A DNA stretch of 48,500 nt from NCBI GenBank assembly GCA_019913005.1, contig JAIOHL010000333.1, forward strand, positions 164,885-213,384, read 5' to 3'. Source of the DNA: Anaerolineae bacterium. Its GTDB lineage: Bacteria > Chloroflexota > Anaerolineae > Aggregatilineales > J027. A program made the translations under genes and the position numbers. Below the pieces are notes generated by a model that was given only the letters and a program-made list of their open reading frames with translations, had not been told where the DNA came from and made no database searches. Every line of letters starts with the position of its first letter. Position 1 is the stretch's first letter. Positions 25,707-35,794 of the stretch are shown here, piece after piece.

Positions 25707-26021
25707 CTATTGACGGAAACTTTCGGCAATTTCGAGGCTAAAGACTTCCTCCCCACGCAGACAGCGTAGTAGATAGCGCAATTCAGCGGGGGTCGGTGCC
25801 CAACACGCCGGACGTTGAACCAGATGACGCATGGCCCAAAATGTATGACTTAGGAGTTCATCACCCATCCGGTCTACTTCTTCGGGAGTCGAAATTTGCT
25901 GGGCCAACTGCACCAACCCGCGACTGTTAATTTCGCCCCGCTCATAACTTTCAATAGCCGTAATGAATCCTTGTGCCAATACGTCATATGCTGCATCGTG
26001 ATTAGAATGAACACCCGTCAT
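25707..26021 (-). CDS. Small helical protein, unknown function
   Basis: A 104-residue soluble, mainly helical protein that I do not recognise. It contains HSNHDAAYDVLAQGFITAIE near the start and an Arg/Leu-rich end. The frame begins with TTG at 26027, but the ATG at 26021 sits nine bases from AGGAG, whereas the TTG is only three bases away, so 26021 is preferred. It precedes the YbaK-type gene in the same direction. Confidence 0.55.
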   Translation of the reverse strand: MTGVHSNHDAAYDVLAQGFITAIESYERGEINSRGLVQLAQQISTPEEVDRMGDELLSHTFWAMRHLVQRPACWAPTPAELRYLLRCLRGEEVFSLEIAESFRQ

Positions 26022-26109
26022 CAGCAACTACTCCTGAACCGTTTCGGATGATCCGAACACTTTTTCTTATTTTACCGCCAACTTGCTTATTTTCAATCAT
26101 CGGTATATT

Positions 26110-26138
26110 TTGCAAAGCCGTTCTTGGGGCGCTATACT
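26110..26138 (+). promoter_or_regulatory. Promoter of the succinate dehydrogenase operon
   Basis: A -35 TTGCAA (26110-26115), a 17-base spacer and a -10 TATACT (26133-26138) lie about 70 bases before the first sdh gene. This is a clean housekeeping-type promoter and the only good one in this 180-base gap. Confidence 0.6.
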
Positions 26139-26207
26139 GAGTCAGCATCTTTCTACTTTCAAACTAATCTTTAATTCTAACGCTTACAACAGCGAGGAAT
26201 TTGCCGC

Positions 26208-27239
26208 ATGGCAACTCTGGTCACAACTATTACAGAAACCCTCCGCTACAAAGGCAAACTCGGTCAGTGGAGCTGGATTTTGCACCGCGTCTCAGGGTTA
26301 GGAGTTCTGTTGTTTTTGGTTCTCCACGTTATTGACACCTCGTGGGCCGCGTTCTACCCAAGCCTCTATGCGAAAGCCATTGCCGAATATCAAAGCCCCA
26401 TTTTCACGCTGGGTGAATTCGCACTCACGGCTGCCGTTGTATATCACGCCCTCAATGGTCTACGTATTGTCATTTTTGACTTTAGACCGGAATGGTGGCA
26501 TCTACAACAAAAAGCGGCCATGATTGTCTTGGCATCAACCATTGTGCTGCTAATACCCATATTTGGCCTGATGTTCGGGCACGTATTGGATTATTACGAC
26601 ACCAATCCCGACTTCGTAACGATTAGTGAAATCATTAAAACCCAAGCGCAATTCTTGCTTGGCTTTGTCGTGATTTTGGCGTCAGCGCTGTTGCTATCAT
26701 TGGCCTATGCCCTTGTTACAGGCGAAACCCGCAATCCTGCCAAACCGAACCGTCGCCCCAGTCAATTTGATGCGTGGATGTGGCGTTTTATGCGCCTCTC
26801 TGGTGTATTGATTGTTCCATTGGTCTTTGGACACCTTTTGATGATTCATCTTATTCAAGGTGTGTTTGATATTACGACGGTGGGGCATACAGTCGTCGGT
26901 ACTGATCTGGTGAACGACAGTGGCCGCGCTGTTGAATTCGTAGGCCGCCGCTGGGATTATCTGGTGGCCGGAATTGCGATTTGGCGTATTTACGACGGAG
27001 CGCTCTTGGCATTGGTCGTCATACATGGTTTCAACGGCCTGCGTTATGTGGTGAATGATTACGCGCATGACCGCGTGATTAAGCGAGCACTCAACTGGGC
27101 GATTGCATTTGGGGCCGCCGCACTCATTATTCTCGGCTTTGCCGCACTATTAGCTGGCGTAGACGAAACCGCTTATAGCATTGCGAAGGACAGCCTTGAA
27201 ACATTTAGCCAGCGACCCACCACCCCATTTGGGGGCTGA
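26208..27239 (+). CDS. sdhCD: Fused succinate dehydrogenase membrane subunit (SdhC-SdhD fusion)
   Basis: A 343-residue membrane protein of complex II with six to seven spans, where a single SdhC or SdhD has three. Residues 1-175 are SdhC-like: the quinone-site HRVSG (26-30) and YHALNGLRIVIFD with a likely haem histidine near 80. Residues of about 185-343 are SdhD-like: FMRLSG, a histidine-bearing HLLMIHL span and a second VIHGFNGLRYVVNDYAHD. The two halves share the HxxNGLR motif and are joined by a hydrophilic linker near 175-190. It anchors SdhA/SdhB and passes electrons to quinone. It is first in an operon with the flavoprotein and iron-sulfur genes. No frame break separates the halves, so the fusion is real unless the assembly is wrong. 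Confidence 0.85.
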   Translation: MATLVTTITETLRYKGKLGQWSWILHRVSGLGVLLFLVLHVIDTSWAAFYPSLYAKAIAEYQSPIFTLGEFALTAAVVYHALNGLRIVIFDFRPEWWHLQQKAAMIVLASTIVLLIPIFGLMFGHVLDYYDTNPDFVTISEIIKTQAQFLLGFVVILASALLLSLAYALVTGETRNPAKPNRRPSQFDAWMWRFMRLSGVLIVPLVFGHLLMIHLIQGVFDITTVGHTVVGTDLVNDSGRAVEFVGRRWDYLVAGIAIWRIYDGALLALVVIHGFNGLRYVVNDYAHDRVIKRALNWAIAFGAAALIILGFAALLAGVDETAYSIAKDSLETFSQRPTTPFGG

Positions 27240-27284
27240 ATTGGGTTTAACGGTAGAGCATACCTAAAGGAGTTATAGAAGGTT

Positions 27285-29072
27285 ATGGATGTCAAAACCC
27301 ATCAATTTGATGTGGTCGTCATTGGTGCAGGCGGCGCTGGCATGATGGCAGCCCTCTATGCCAGTCGTGGAGCCAAAACCGCCGTGATCAGTAAACTCTA
27401 TCCCACGCGTAGCCATACCGGAACAGCACAGGGGGGTATCGGCGCGGCACTGGCAAATCTGGACGAAGACCATTGGGAATGGCACGCCTTTGATACCGTC
27501 AAGGGTGGTGACTATCTCACCGATCAGAATGCCGCCGAAACGCTGGCCCGTGAAGCGATTGATGCCGTTATCGAATTGGAACTAATGGGGCTACCCTTTG
27601 ACCGCAACCCCGATGGCACAATCTCCCAGCGTCGTTTTGGTGGTCACACCAACAATCAAACGAAAAAACCTGTCCGCCGTGCCTGCCATGCCGCTGACCG
27701 CACCGGGCATATGATTTTGCAGACCCTTTATCAAAACTGCATCAAAGAAAAAGTCACGTTTTTTGATGAATATCAGGCCATTGACCTCATTACCAATAAC
27801 GGCAAGGCCTGTGGGGTAGCGGCGGTCTGTATTGATGATGGCGAAATTCATGTCTTCCATGCGAAGGCCATCTGTTTTGCTACTGGGGGTTGGGGTCGCC
27901 TTTGGGAAACGACCAGCAATGCCCACAGCCTCACGGGTGATGGCCCCGCATTGGTCTGGCGGGCGGGATTACCCCTGCAAGATATGGAATTTTTCCAATT
28001 CCACCCTACCGGCCTCTACCCGGTTGGTTTGCTGATTACCGAAGCAGTGCGTGGCGAAGGCGGTGTTTTGATTAATGACAAGGGCGAACGCTTTATGGAA
28101 CGTTATGCCCCGACCATCAAAGACCTCGCCAGCCGTGACGTAGTGGCCCGTTCGATCTATTTAGAAGTGCAAGCCGGACGTGGTATCGGTGGCAAACGTT
28201 ATGTCCATCTGGATGTGCGCCCCGAAACCGTCAACCGCTATCTCGCCGAAGCTGGTGAAGATCGCCGGGTAGACGCGGATTATATCCTGTCCAAACTGCC
28301 CGACATTACCGATTTCTGCCATACCTATCTCGGCATTGACCCCACCAAGTCGCCTATTCCAATTCAACCCACTGCCCACTATGGCATGGGAGGTATCCCA
28401 ACCGATCTTAACGCAGCCGTCCTAAGCAGCGGGGCAGGAACCGTTGTCCCCGGCCTCTATGCGGCGGGTGAAGTCGCTTGCGTCAGCGTACATGGGGCGA
28501 ATCGTCTGGGGACAAATAGTCTAACCGACCTGATTGTGTTTGGTCGCAAAGCAGGTAAGGCAATGGCCGACTATGCACGTCAGGCGGATTTTGTGCCGCT
28601 GCCAACCAATCCAGCCGGCAAGATCATCGCGGAAATTGAACGGATTCGTAAGAGTTCCGGCAAGACCAAACCGTACATGATCCGCCAAGAAATGCAAAAG
28701 GTGATGATGGATCACGTCAGCGTGTTCCGTGAAGCCCCCGGCCTCCAAAAAGCATTGGATACCGTCCGCGAGTTGAAATCCCGCTATCAGGATGATTTGG
28801 CGGTTGATGATCGAGGGATGCGCTTCAATACTGACCTGTTGGAAGCATGGGAACTCGGCTGCATGTTGGATTTAGCCGAAATCACCACCCTTAGCGCAAT
28901 GGAACGTAAGGAAAGTCGTGGGGGTCACAGCCGCGAAGATTATCCCAAACGCGATGATGTGAATTTCTTGGTACACACGATGGCCTATCCCGAAAAAGGC
29001 GGCATTCGTATTGCTCATGACCGTGCGGTTGACCTCTCACTGGGTTATCAACCTGCCGAGCGCGTCTACTAA
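27285..29072 (+). CDS. sdhA: Succinate dehydrogenase flavoprotein subunit
   Basis: A 595-residue catalytic subunit of complex II, oxidising succinate to fumarate with covalent FAD. Hallmarks are all present: the N-terminal dinucleotide fold [30 protein letters not shown] with the FAD-linking histidine, [44 protein letters not shown] and [18 protein letters not shown]. The C-terminal helical domain ends YQPAERVY. Length is normal for the family. It lies between the fused membrane subunit and sdhB. Confidence 0.95.
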   Translation: MDVKTHQFDVVVIGAGGAGMMAALYASRGAKTAVISKLYPTRSHTGTAQGGIGAALANLDEDHWEWHAFDTVKGGDYLTDQNAAETLAREAIDAVIELELMGLPFDRNPDGTISQRRFGGHTNNQTKKPVRRACHAADRTGHMILQTLYQNCIKEKVTFFDEYQAIDLITNNGKACGVAAVCIDDGEIHVFHAKAICFATGGWGRLWETTSNAHSLTGDGPALVWRAGLPLQDMEFFQFHPTGLYPVGLLITEAVRGEGGVLINDKGERFMERYAPTIKDLASRDVVARSIYLEVQAGRGIGGKRYVHLDVRPETVNRYLAEAGEDRRVDADYILSKLPDITDFCHTYLGIDPTKSPIPIQPTAHYGMGGIPTDLNAAVLSSGAGTVVPGLYAAGEVACVSVHGANRLGTNSLTDLIVFGRKAGKAMADYARQADFVPLPTNPAGKIIAEIERIRKSSGKTKPYMIRQEMQKVMMDHVSVFREAPGLQKALDTVRELKSRYQDDLAVDDRGMRFNTDLLEAWELGCMLDLAEITTLSAMERKESRGGHSREDYPKRDDVNFLVHTMAYPEKGGIRIAHDRAVDLSLGYQPAERVY

Positions 29073-29101
29073 GTATAGGGAATCTAGGAGCAGAACCGTT
29101 C

Positions 29102-29821
29102 ATGAAAGTCAAATTCCGTATCCGGCGGTTTAACCCGGAAGTAGACAAAAAACCCTATTGGGGCGAATATACCCTTGATAACGTTGAACCCACTGACCGC
29201 ATTTTGGAACTGCTGCACCGGGTCAAATGGGAGCAGGACGGCACATTGACCCTGCGTCGCTCATGCGCTCACGGGGTTTGTGGTTCGGACGCCGTGCGTA
29301 TCAATGGGGTTAACAAACTGGCTTGTAAGGTGCTAGTCAAGACCCTAGACTTGAAAGATGGTGGACAGGTTCAGGTCGAGCCGATTTTGGGCTTGCCTGT
29401 GGTCAAAGATTTGGTCGTGGATTTTGAACCCTTCTTCGATCACTATCGCACCGTCATGCCCTACTTCATGCCTGCCACGCCGCGCCCCGGTGATGGTCGT
29501 GAGCGCCGTCAAAGCCCGGAAGATCGCGCCCGCTTTGACGACACAACCAAGTGTATTTTGTGCGCCTGCTGCACGACGAGTTGTCCTAGTTTTTGGGCCA
29601 GTGGTGAATATGTTGGCCCTGCTGCTATTGTCAACGCCCATCGGTTTATCTTCGACAGCCGCGATGGGGCAACCCAAGAACGCCTCAATATCTTGTCCGA
29701 GGAATCGGGTGTGTGGCGTTGCCGTACCATCTTTAACTGTACCCCGGCTTGCCCACGTGAAATCGAAGTCACCCGCGCCATTGGGGAAGTGAAATTAGCC
29801 ATTCAGCGGAATGGTCGCTAG
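29102..29821 (+). CDS. sdhB: Succinate dehydrogenase iron-sulfur subunit
   Basis: A 239-residue subunit carrying the 2Fe-2S, 4Fe-4S and 3Fe-4S clusters that move electrons from FAD to the membrane subunit. The 2Fe-2S site is SCAHGVCGSDAVRING...LAC; Asp stands where some homologues have the third Cys, as is also the case in E. coli SdhB. The other ligands are in CILCACCTTSCPSFW and CRTIFNCTPACPREI. An AGGAG precedes the ATG. It is the last gene of the operon and is followed by a terminator-like hairpin. Confidence 0.95.
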   Translation: MKVKFRIRRFNPEVDKKPYWGEYTLDNVEPTDRILELLHRVKWEQDGTLTLRRSCAHGVCGSDAVRINGVNKLACKVLVKTLDLKDGGQVQVEPILGLPVVKDLVVDFEPFFDHYRTVMPYFMPATPRPGDGRERRQSPEDRARFDDTTKCILCACCTTSCPSFWASGEYVGPAAIVNAHRFIFDSRDGATQERLNILSEESGVWRCRTIFNCTPACPREIEVTRAIGEVKLAIQRNGR

Positions 29822-29848
29822 GCTAAATCCGAAGAGGTTCTAACAATG

Positions 29849-29893
29849 GACGGCCTAGTCAGTGCAAGATTCGCGCTGCTAGGTCGTTTTTAT
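29849..29893 (+). terminator. Probable terminator of the sdh operon
   Basis: An imperfect stem (CCTAG..CAG..GC at 29854-29865 against GC..CTG..TAGG near 29873-29883) is followed by TTTTTATTT. The internal mismatches lower confidence, but position and T-tract fit the end of the sdh operon. Confidence 0.55.
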
Positions 29894-29941
29894 TTACAAT
29901 GATAAATGAATGATTATTGAAATTTATTCAAGGTAGTGTTC

Positions 29942-31060
29942 ATGAATCTGGCATCTACATCCCGTTCCTCGGAAATAAAGTATTCAACAACGGAAGTCCC
30001 CGCCTTTCGTGATGAGTATATTCTGGTGGTAGATGACGATTGGATGAACCGCGAAGTCATTGAGGCCTATTTGCAAACTGCTGGGTATCGGGTATTAACG
30101 GCCAACAGTGGGGCCAAGGCGCTCGAAATTGCCGCACAAGAAGTCCCTTCACTGGTCATTTTGGATGTCAATATGCCGGGGATGAATGGCTATGAATTGT
30201 GCTCACGCCTCAAAAGTGACCCCTTGACCCGCCTCACACCTGTCATGGTTGTGACTGCGCTCGAGGCCGACCCCGACAAACTCAAGGCGATTGAGGCCGG
30301 GGCGGATGCTTTTTTGACCAAGCCCTTTAATTCACTCATTATGATGACGCAGGTCAAGTCGCTTTTGCGTATACGACGACTACACGACGAAGTTGAAAGC
30401 CGTAATGTCCTACTGCGCAAAGTGCTTAATCGCTATGTCAATGAAGACATCACCGAGGTCATCTTGTCCGACCCAGACCGCCATCTGCAACTGGGTGGTG
30501 AATCGCGCATGATTACGGTGTTTTTTGCCGATATTCGCGGTTTCACCTCCTTTGCAGAGGCACAACCCGCTAAACAAGTGGTGTCCGTTTTAAATCGTAT
30601 TTTTTCGGAACTAACTCCCATCGTCTTTAAATATCGGGGCACACTCGATAAATATGTTGGCGATGAAATCATGGGTTTTTTTGGTGCGCCCGTCGCCAGC
30701 GAATATGATGCCATTAACGCCGTGCGGATGGCCGTCGAAATGCAGCAGGTCTTTGCTGAATTGCAGCGAGGTCTGACCGCCCCCAGCATCAATAATTTGG
30801 GTCTTGGTATTGGAATCCATACGGGTGAAGCGGCAGTAGGGAATGTTGGCTCACAACGCTTGATGAGCTACACCGTCATCGGCGATACCGTCAACACCGC
30901 CAGTCGATTGCAGCAGCAGGCACAGGGTGGGCATATCGTCATCACCGAAAGCACCTATCAACAAGTAGCAACTTATGTGGAAGTACAGGCATTAAGCTCT
31001 CTACACCTTGCCGGAAAAAGTGAACCCGTCCATGCCTATCGTTTGTTAAGATTGAAATAA
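29942..31060 (+). CDS. Response regulator with class III adenylate/guanylate cyclase output
   Basis: A 372-residue cytoplasmic signalling protein. Residues 26-145 are a receiver domain: acidic pocket DDD (31-33), phosphoacceptor D75 in LVILDVNMPG and K127 in LTKPF. A short coiled-coil linker (about 145-175) leads to a class III cyclase domain (about 185-370). Metal-binding aspartates lie in FFADIRGF (D197) and DKYVGDE (D241), with a substrate lysine near 237. In the SYTVIGDTVNTASR stretch the base-specifying position is Thr rather than Asp, the class IIIb form, which usually makes cAMP. The ATG at 29942 has AAGG eight bases upstream and is preferred to an in-frame GTG at 29936. No histidine kinase is adjacent. 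Confidence 0.88.
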   Translation: MNLASTSRSSEIKYSTTEVPAFRDEYILVVDDDWMNREVIEAYLQTAGYRVLTANSGAKALEIAAQEVPSLVILDVNMPGMNGYELCSRLKSDPLTRLTPVMVVTALEADPDKLKAIEAGADAFLTKPFNSLIMMTQVKSLLRIRRLHDEVESRNVLLRKVLNRYVNEDITEVILSDPDRHLQLGGESRMITVFFADIRGFTSFAEAQPAKQVVSVLNRIFSELTPIVFKYRGTLDKYVGDEIMGFFGAPVASEYDAINAVRMAVEMQQVFAELQRGLTAPSINNLGLGIGIHTGEAAVGNVGSQRLMSYTVIGDTVNTASRLQQQAQGGHIVITESTYQQVATYVEVQALSSLHLAGKSEPVHAYRLLRLK

Positions 31061-31132
31061 TTCGCTGGATTGTCAGGGAATTGTCAGGAACATATCAAGC
31101 ATTTTGGCAAGTCGGCGGTTAAAATAAGGAAT

Positions 31133-31768
31133 ATGAGCAAGTATTCCTATGGCCGCAACCGAGGCCCCGCCCCCATTACCGTGATGTTGATTGCCGCTAT
31201 CCTTGTGTTCGGTGGCTATATGTTGTGGACTGGTTTGGTAAATTTTTTAGAAGAGGGCGGGCGCAAAACGATTGCCGAAGCGACGGAGCAAGCACACGCC
31301 ACCAGTACCGCTGAAAATCGGCCTACCTTGATTATCTTCCCCAGCTATACGCCTTTACCCCCGTGCCAAATCTTTTTTGTGAGTGTCTCGTCCGCCAATG
31401 TCCGCGAGTGTCCCGAATTTAGCTGTCGAGGCAAGACCATCGTGCGTTACGAGGGTGAAGTTTGCGTGTATGGGCGGGCCAATCCAGCAGAATTCCCGAA
31501 CGCCGACGCGCCGGAGGAATGGTTTGTAGTGAACTTGACCCCCAACGACGCCTTCCCCGACTATGGCTACATGCACGAATCAGTACTCGAAGCGCGTTAT
31601 CCAACAGCACGTCCCACCCGCACCTTTACGCCTCTGCCAACGATTACTCTGACCCCCACGCCGCGTTACACCCAAACGCCAATTGCCTCGCCTGCCAATA
31701 CGGAAACCTTTACGCCGTCCCCGACCACCCCCGCGCCTCCGCCGACCTCTGCCGAGATTGAATTTTAA
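31133..31768 (+). CDS. Anchored SH3-like protein with Thr/Pro-rich tail
   Basis: A 211-residue protein with a short basic N-terminus, one membrane segment (about residues 14-36), an SH3-like domain containing SSANVRECPEFSC and ending GYMHESVLEA, and a Thr/Pro-rich C-terminal tail of about 50 residues. The SH3-like domain would lie outside the membrane, where such domains often bind peptidoglycan or proteins. I chose the ATG at 31133, directly before the typical basic-then-hydrophobic start. An upstream TTG extension to 31070 looks non-coding. Confidence 0.65.
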   Translation: MSKYSYGRNRGPAPITVMLIAAILVFGGYMLWTGLVNFLEEGGRKTIAEATEQAHATSTAENRPTLIIFPSYTPLPPCQIFFVSVSSANVRECPEFSCRGKTIVRYEGEVCVYGRANPAEFPNADAPEEWFVVNLTPNDAFPDYGYMHESVLEARYPTARPTRTFTPLPTITLTPTPRYTQTPIASPANTETFTPSPTTPAPPPTSAEIEF

Positions 31769-31772
31769 ACAA

Positions 31773-31803
31773 AAAACGCAGCCCGCTTGGACTACGTTTT
31801 TAG
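31773..31803. terminator. Hairpin terminator between convergent genes
   Basis: AAAACGCAG (31773-31781) pairs with CTACGTTTT (31792-31800) with one mismatch, and the A- and T-rich arms give a T-tract on either strand. It lies between the SH3-like gene and the thiolase gene. Confidence 0.65.
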
Positions 31804-31827
31804 ATTTCGATGATAGGAGAAACGAAA

Positions 31828-33009
31828 TTAATTCAAATTCTCAAAAATCCCTGCCGCGCCTTGACCACCACCGATGCACATGGTCACCATGCCGTACTTG
31901 CTCTTGCGGTGTTTCATTTCGTGAATTAACTGCACAGTCAATTTCGCGCCTGTACAGCCTAATGGATGCCCCAACGCAATGGCCCCACCGTTGACATTGA
32001 CGCGCTCCGGATCGAGTTCAACTTCACGGATGACCGCCAATGCTTGTGCCGCAAACGCTTCATTGAGTTCAATCACATCAATATCGGCCAGTTGCAATCC
32101 GGTGCGTTCCAGCAAACGTGGAATGGCGCGAATCGGTCCAACCCCCATGATTTCAGGACGCACCCCGGCCACATTAAACCCAACAAAGCGAGCCAACGGT
32201 TTGAGGCCTAATTTAGCGGCAGTGCTCGCTTCCATGATAATCACCCCGGCGGCCCCATCGCTGAGGGGAGATGAATTACCTGCCGTGACTGTACCGCCAT
32301 CTTTGAAAACGGGCTTTAATTTCGCCAGTCCTTCAAGCGTAGTATCGCGGCGTAGGTGTTCATCGGTGTCAAATTGGATGGCCCGTTCCACTCGTTCGCC
32401 TTTGATATACTCGGTCTCAATAATTTCCAATGGCACAATCTGCGATTTGAATTTCCCAGCATCAATTGCGGCGGCGGCCCGTTGGTGACTGCGAAGCGCA
32501 AAGGCATCTTGATCTTCACGCGAGACCCCAAATTCCACCGACACCTGTTCAGCCGTCAGCCCCATATTCATATACACTTCAGGGCCTTCGACTGCCAACG
32601 TGGGATTAGGACTGATGCGGAAGCCTGTCATCGGGACAAGGCTCATGGTTTCCGCCCCGCCTGCGATAATCACATCTGCGCCATTGGCAATAATGCGTTC
32701 CGCCGCCAACGCGATGGTTTGCAGTCCACTGGAACAAAACCGATTGACCGTTTGGGCCGGGACTTCGACAGGCAAGCCCGACAAAATGCCAATACTGCGG
32801 GCAAAATTCAACCCTTGTGCGCCTTCCGGCATGGCACAGCCGATAATCACATCATCAATCAGCATTGGGTCAAGTCTACCCTCTGTCTGGGCCATCAAAT
32901 CCTGAATAACCGCCGCCGCCATGTCATCCGAACGTAAATTGCGGGTCGTGCCGCGTTTAGACTTTCCAACGGCGGTGCGAGATGCAGCAACAATAACAGC
33001 TTCGCGCAT
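31828..33009 (-). CDS. Acetyl-CoA acetyltransferase / thiolase
   Basis: A 393-residue thiolase, which cleaves or forms 3-ketoacyl-CoA. The start MREAVIVAASRTAVGK is typical. The nucleophilic cysteine lies in VNRFCSSGLQTIALAAERI, the histidine in GGAIALGHPLGCTGAK and the second cysteine in MCIGGGQGAAGIFE. ELNEAFAAQAL is also present. The frame runs upstream to 33027, but the ATG at 33009 gives the family start. No other beta-oxidation gene is adjacent, so a degradative versus biosynthetic role is undecided. Confidence 0.92.
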   Translation of the reverse strand: MREAVIVAASRTAVGKSKRGTTRNLRSDDMAAAVIQDLMAQTEGRLDPMLIDDVIIGCAMPEGAQGLNFARSIGILSGLPVEVPAQTVNRFCSSGLQTIALAAERIIANGADVIIAGGAETMSLVPMTGFRISPNPTLAVEGPEVYMNMGLTAEQVSVEFGVSREDQDAFALRSHQRAAAAIDAGKFKSQIVPLEIIETEYIKGERVERAIQFDTDEHLRRDTTLEGLAKLKPVFKDGGTVTAGNSSPLSDGAAGVIIMEASTAAKLGLKPLARFVGFNVAGVRPEIMGVGPIRAIPRLLERTGLQLADIDVIELNEAFAAQALAVIREVELDPERVNVNGGAIALGHPLGCTGAKLTVQLIHEMKHRKSKYGMVTMCIGGGQGAAGIFENLN

Positions 33010-33055
33010 AATGTATTTTTCTCCCAAACTTCCTGCTCAATAGTGATAGGTTACG

Positions 33056-33084
33056 AGTATAACGCGAATCAAATCACCATTCAA
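33056..33084 (-). promoter_or_regulatory. Promoter of the thiolase gene
   Basis: On the minus strand a -35 TTGAAT (plus 33079-33084), a 17-base spacer and a -10 TATACT (plus 33056-33061) lie about 50 bases before the thiolase ATG. Confidence 0.55.
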
Positions 33085-33101
33085 TTTTTGGGCGAAAATA
33101 A

Positions 33102-33127
33102 AAATAGGGCCATGTTTAGCCCTATTT
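33102..33127 (-). terminator. Terminator of the pyrG operon
   Basis: A perfect 9-bp stem (AAATAGGGC at 33102-33110 with GCCCTATTT at 33119-33127) reads into TTTTATTTT on the minus strand. Its right arm contains the stop codon of the small gene at 33122-33328. Confidence 0.85.
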
Positions 33128-33328
33128 GTTGATGCCAAGCGCCTTTAATGCGGCTTCTGCTGAAATGCGCTGGGGTTCGAGCCATCCTTCTTCCGTCGCC
33201 ATGCACTGCAAATGGGCAATAATCGCCTCGCGTTCTTGGTCATCTTCAAGGCTGTCCATCGCCGCCAAAATGCGCTGGGGGTCACGGCTCAACACCTCTC
33301 CCCAGAATTTTTCCAGCCATTTATCCAT
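33122..33328 (-). CDS. Small acidic helical protein, unknown function
   Basis: A 68-residue soluble protein, probably helical throughout, with a Trp/Lys/Phe start and the phrase SLEDDQEREAIIAHL in the middle. I do not recognise a named domain. It begins ten bases after the pyrG stop, with GGGGG six bases before its ATG, and its stop lies inside the terminator stem. These points support a real gene co-transcribed with pyrG. Confidence 0.7.
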   Translation of the reverse strand: MDKWLEKFWGEVLSRDPQRILAAMDSLEDDQEREAIIAHLQCMATEEGWLEPQRISAEAALKALGINK

Positions 33329-33338
33329 CCGACACCCC

Positions 33339-34997
<1,659 letters not shown>

Positions 34998-35029
34998 TCA
35001 GAACTCCTTCACTTATTGGCTGGACTCTA

Positions 35030-35070
35030 TAAAAAAGAACAACGGGGAGCATTTTGGTTGCTCCCCGTTG
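35030..35070 (-). terminator. Strong terminator of the roadblock gene
   Basis: A perfect 12-bp stem (CAACGGGGAGCA at 35040-35051 with its complement at 35059-35070) and a 7-base loop are followed on the minus strand by TTCTTTTTTATA. It isolates the roadblock gene from pyrG, so pyrG needs its own promoter in the short remaining gap. Confidence 0.88.
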
Positions 35071-35162
35071 GTGCTTAAATGAACCGCCCGTTATGTAGAG
35101 TGTTCTCTTGGCGGAATCGTTGTGACTGTGGTACGGAAAATAAGTTCACTCGCAAAAAACCA

Positions 35163-35534
35163 TTAGACTAGACTCTTCAAGTCATCCGCCGCACGGCGCA
35201 TATCCAAAAAGATGAGGCCGAGACGAGCATTGGCGCGAACCAGAATCGTCAACACGGCTTCTTCACCTACCGCACTCAGCATTACATAGCCCTTGTCGCC
35301 TTGAACAAACACGCGCTCCAAAGAGCCACGCCCTAGTTCACTAGCGATACGTTCGCCCAGTGCCAGTAGGGCCGCCGACATCGCCGATACACGATCTTCC
35401 TCGACACCTGCGGGCAGCGCGGAGGCCATAATCAAGCCGTCTACGCTGACGACTGCCGATGCTTCGATATCCGGTGTACCCGATGCGAGGTCGCGCAGAC
35501 GATCCACCATCAATTCAGTCCGCGATTTCGCCAT
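35163..35534 (-). CDS. Roadblock/LC7 (MglB-like) domain protein
   Basis: A 123-residue single-domain roadblock/LC7 protein: an N-terminal helix, VSVDGLIMASALPAGVEEDRV, AALLALGERIASELGRG and VLTILVRANARLGLIFLDM. By family knowledge such proteins dimerise and regulate small Ras-like GTPases such as MglA, for polarity or motility. No GTPase gene is in the window. The ATG at 35534 lies nine bases from AAGGAG; an in-frame TTG at 35540 would be only three bases away. It has its own near-consensus promoter and its own terminator. Confidence 0.85.
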   Translation of the reverse strand: MAKSRTELMVDRLRDLASGTPDIEASAVVSVDGLIMASALPAGVEEDRVSAMSAALLALGERIASELGRGSLERVFVQGDKGYVMLSAVGEEAVLTILVRANARLGLIFLDMRRAADDLKSLV

Positions 35535-35564
35535 CTCCAAGCGCTCCTTTCAAGTGTTGCCATC

Positions 35565-35589
35565 CCAGACGAGTGCGCCTAACGTCTGG
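35565..35589. promoter_or_regulatory. Inverted repeat at the roadblock transcription start
   Basis: CCAGACG (35565-35571) and CGTCTGG (35583-35589) are a perfect 7-bp inverted repeat with an 11-base gap. It sits immediately downstream of the -10 element, about where transcription should start, so it is either an operator or a hairpin at the 5' end of the mRNA. Confidence 0.5.
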
Positions 35590-35591
35590 TG

Positions 35592-35621
35592 ATAATAGTT
35601 GAAATTCAGGGGTAATGTCAA
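35592..35621 (-). promoter_or_regulatory. Near-consensus promoter of the roadblock gene
   Basis: On the minus strand a perfect -35 TTGACA (plus 35616-35621), an 18-base spacer and a -10 TATTAT (plus 35592-35597) lie about 60 bases before the ATG. It is the best match to the housekeeping consensus in the window. Confidence 0.7.
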
Positions 35622-35728
35622 ATTTGCTAGAAGATAAAATCTACAATTGCGATTGGCACACACTATGTTACCAAACTACGCCGTTATCAATATACCACCG
35701 AAAATAAAGTGCGGCAAGACACCAACGT

Positions 35729-35755
35729 TGTCACAATGCTCATTTCTTAATCGTC
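35729..35755 (+). promoter_or_regulatory. ECF41-type promoter of the sigma factor gene (autoregulation)
   Basis: TGTCACA (35729-35735) and CGTC (35752-35755) are separated by 16 bases, about 40 bases before the sigma-factor ATG. As I recall it, this is the published ECF41 promoter pattern, and ECF41 factors commonly drive their own genes. A TATAAT lies further down at 35762-35767 without a matching -35. Confidence 0.7.
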
Positions 35756-35794
35756 CAATATTATAATGAGAAAAATTATCCGAGGGTCATCGTC

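Noticed and set aside
35762-35767. TATAAT as the -10 of the sigma-factor gene
   Set aside because: No -35 hexamer lies 16-18 bases upstream, whereas the ECF41 elements just before it fit well. It may still contribute weakly.
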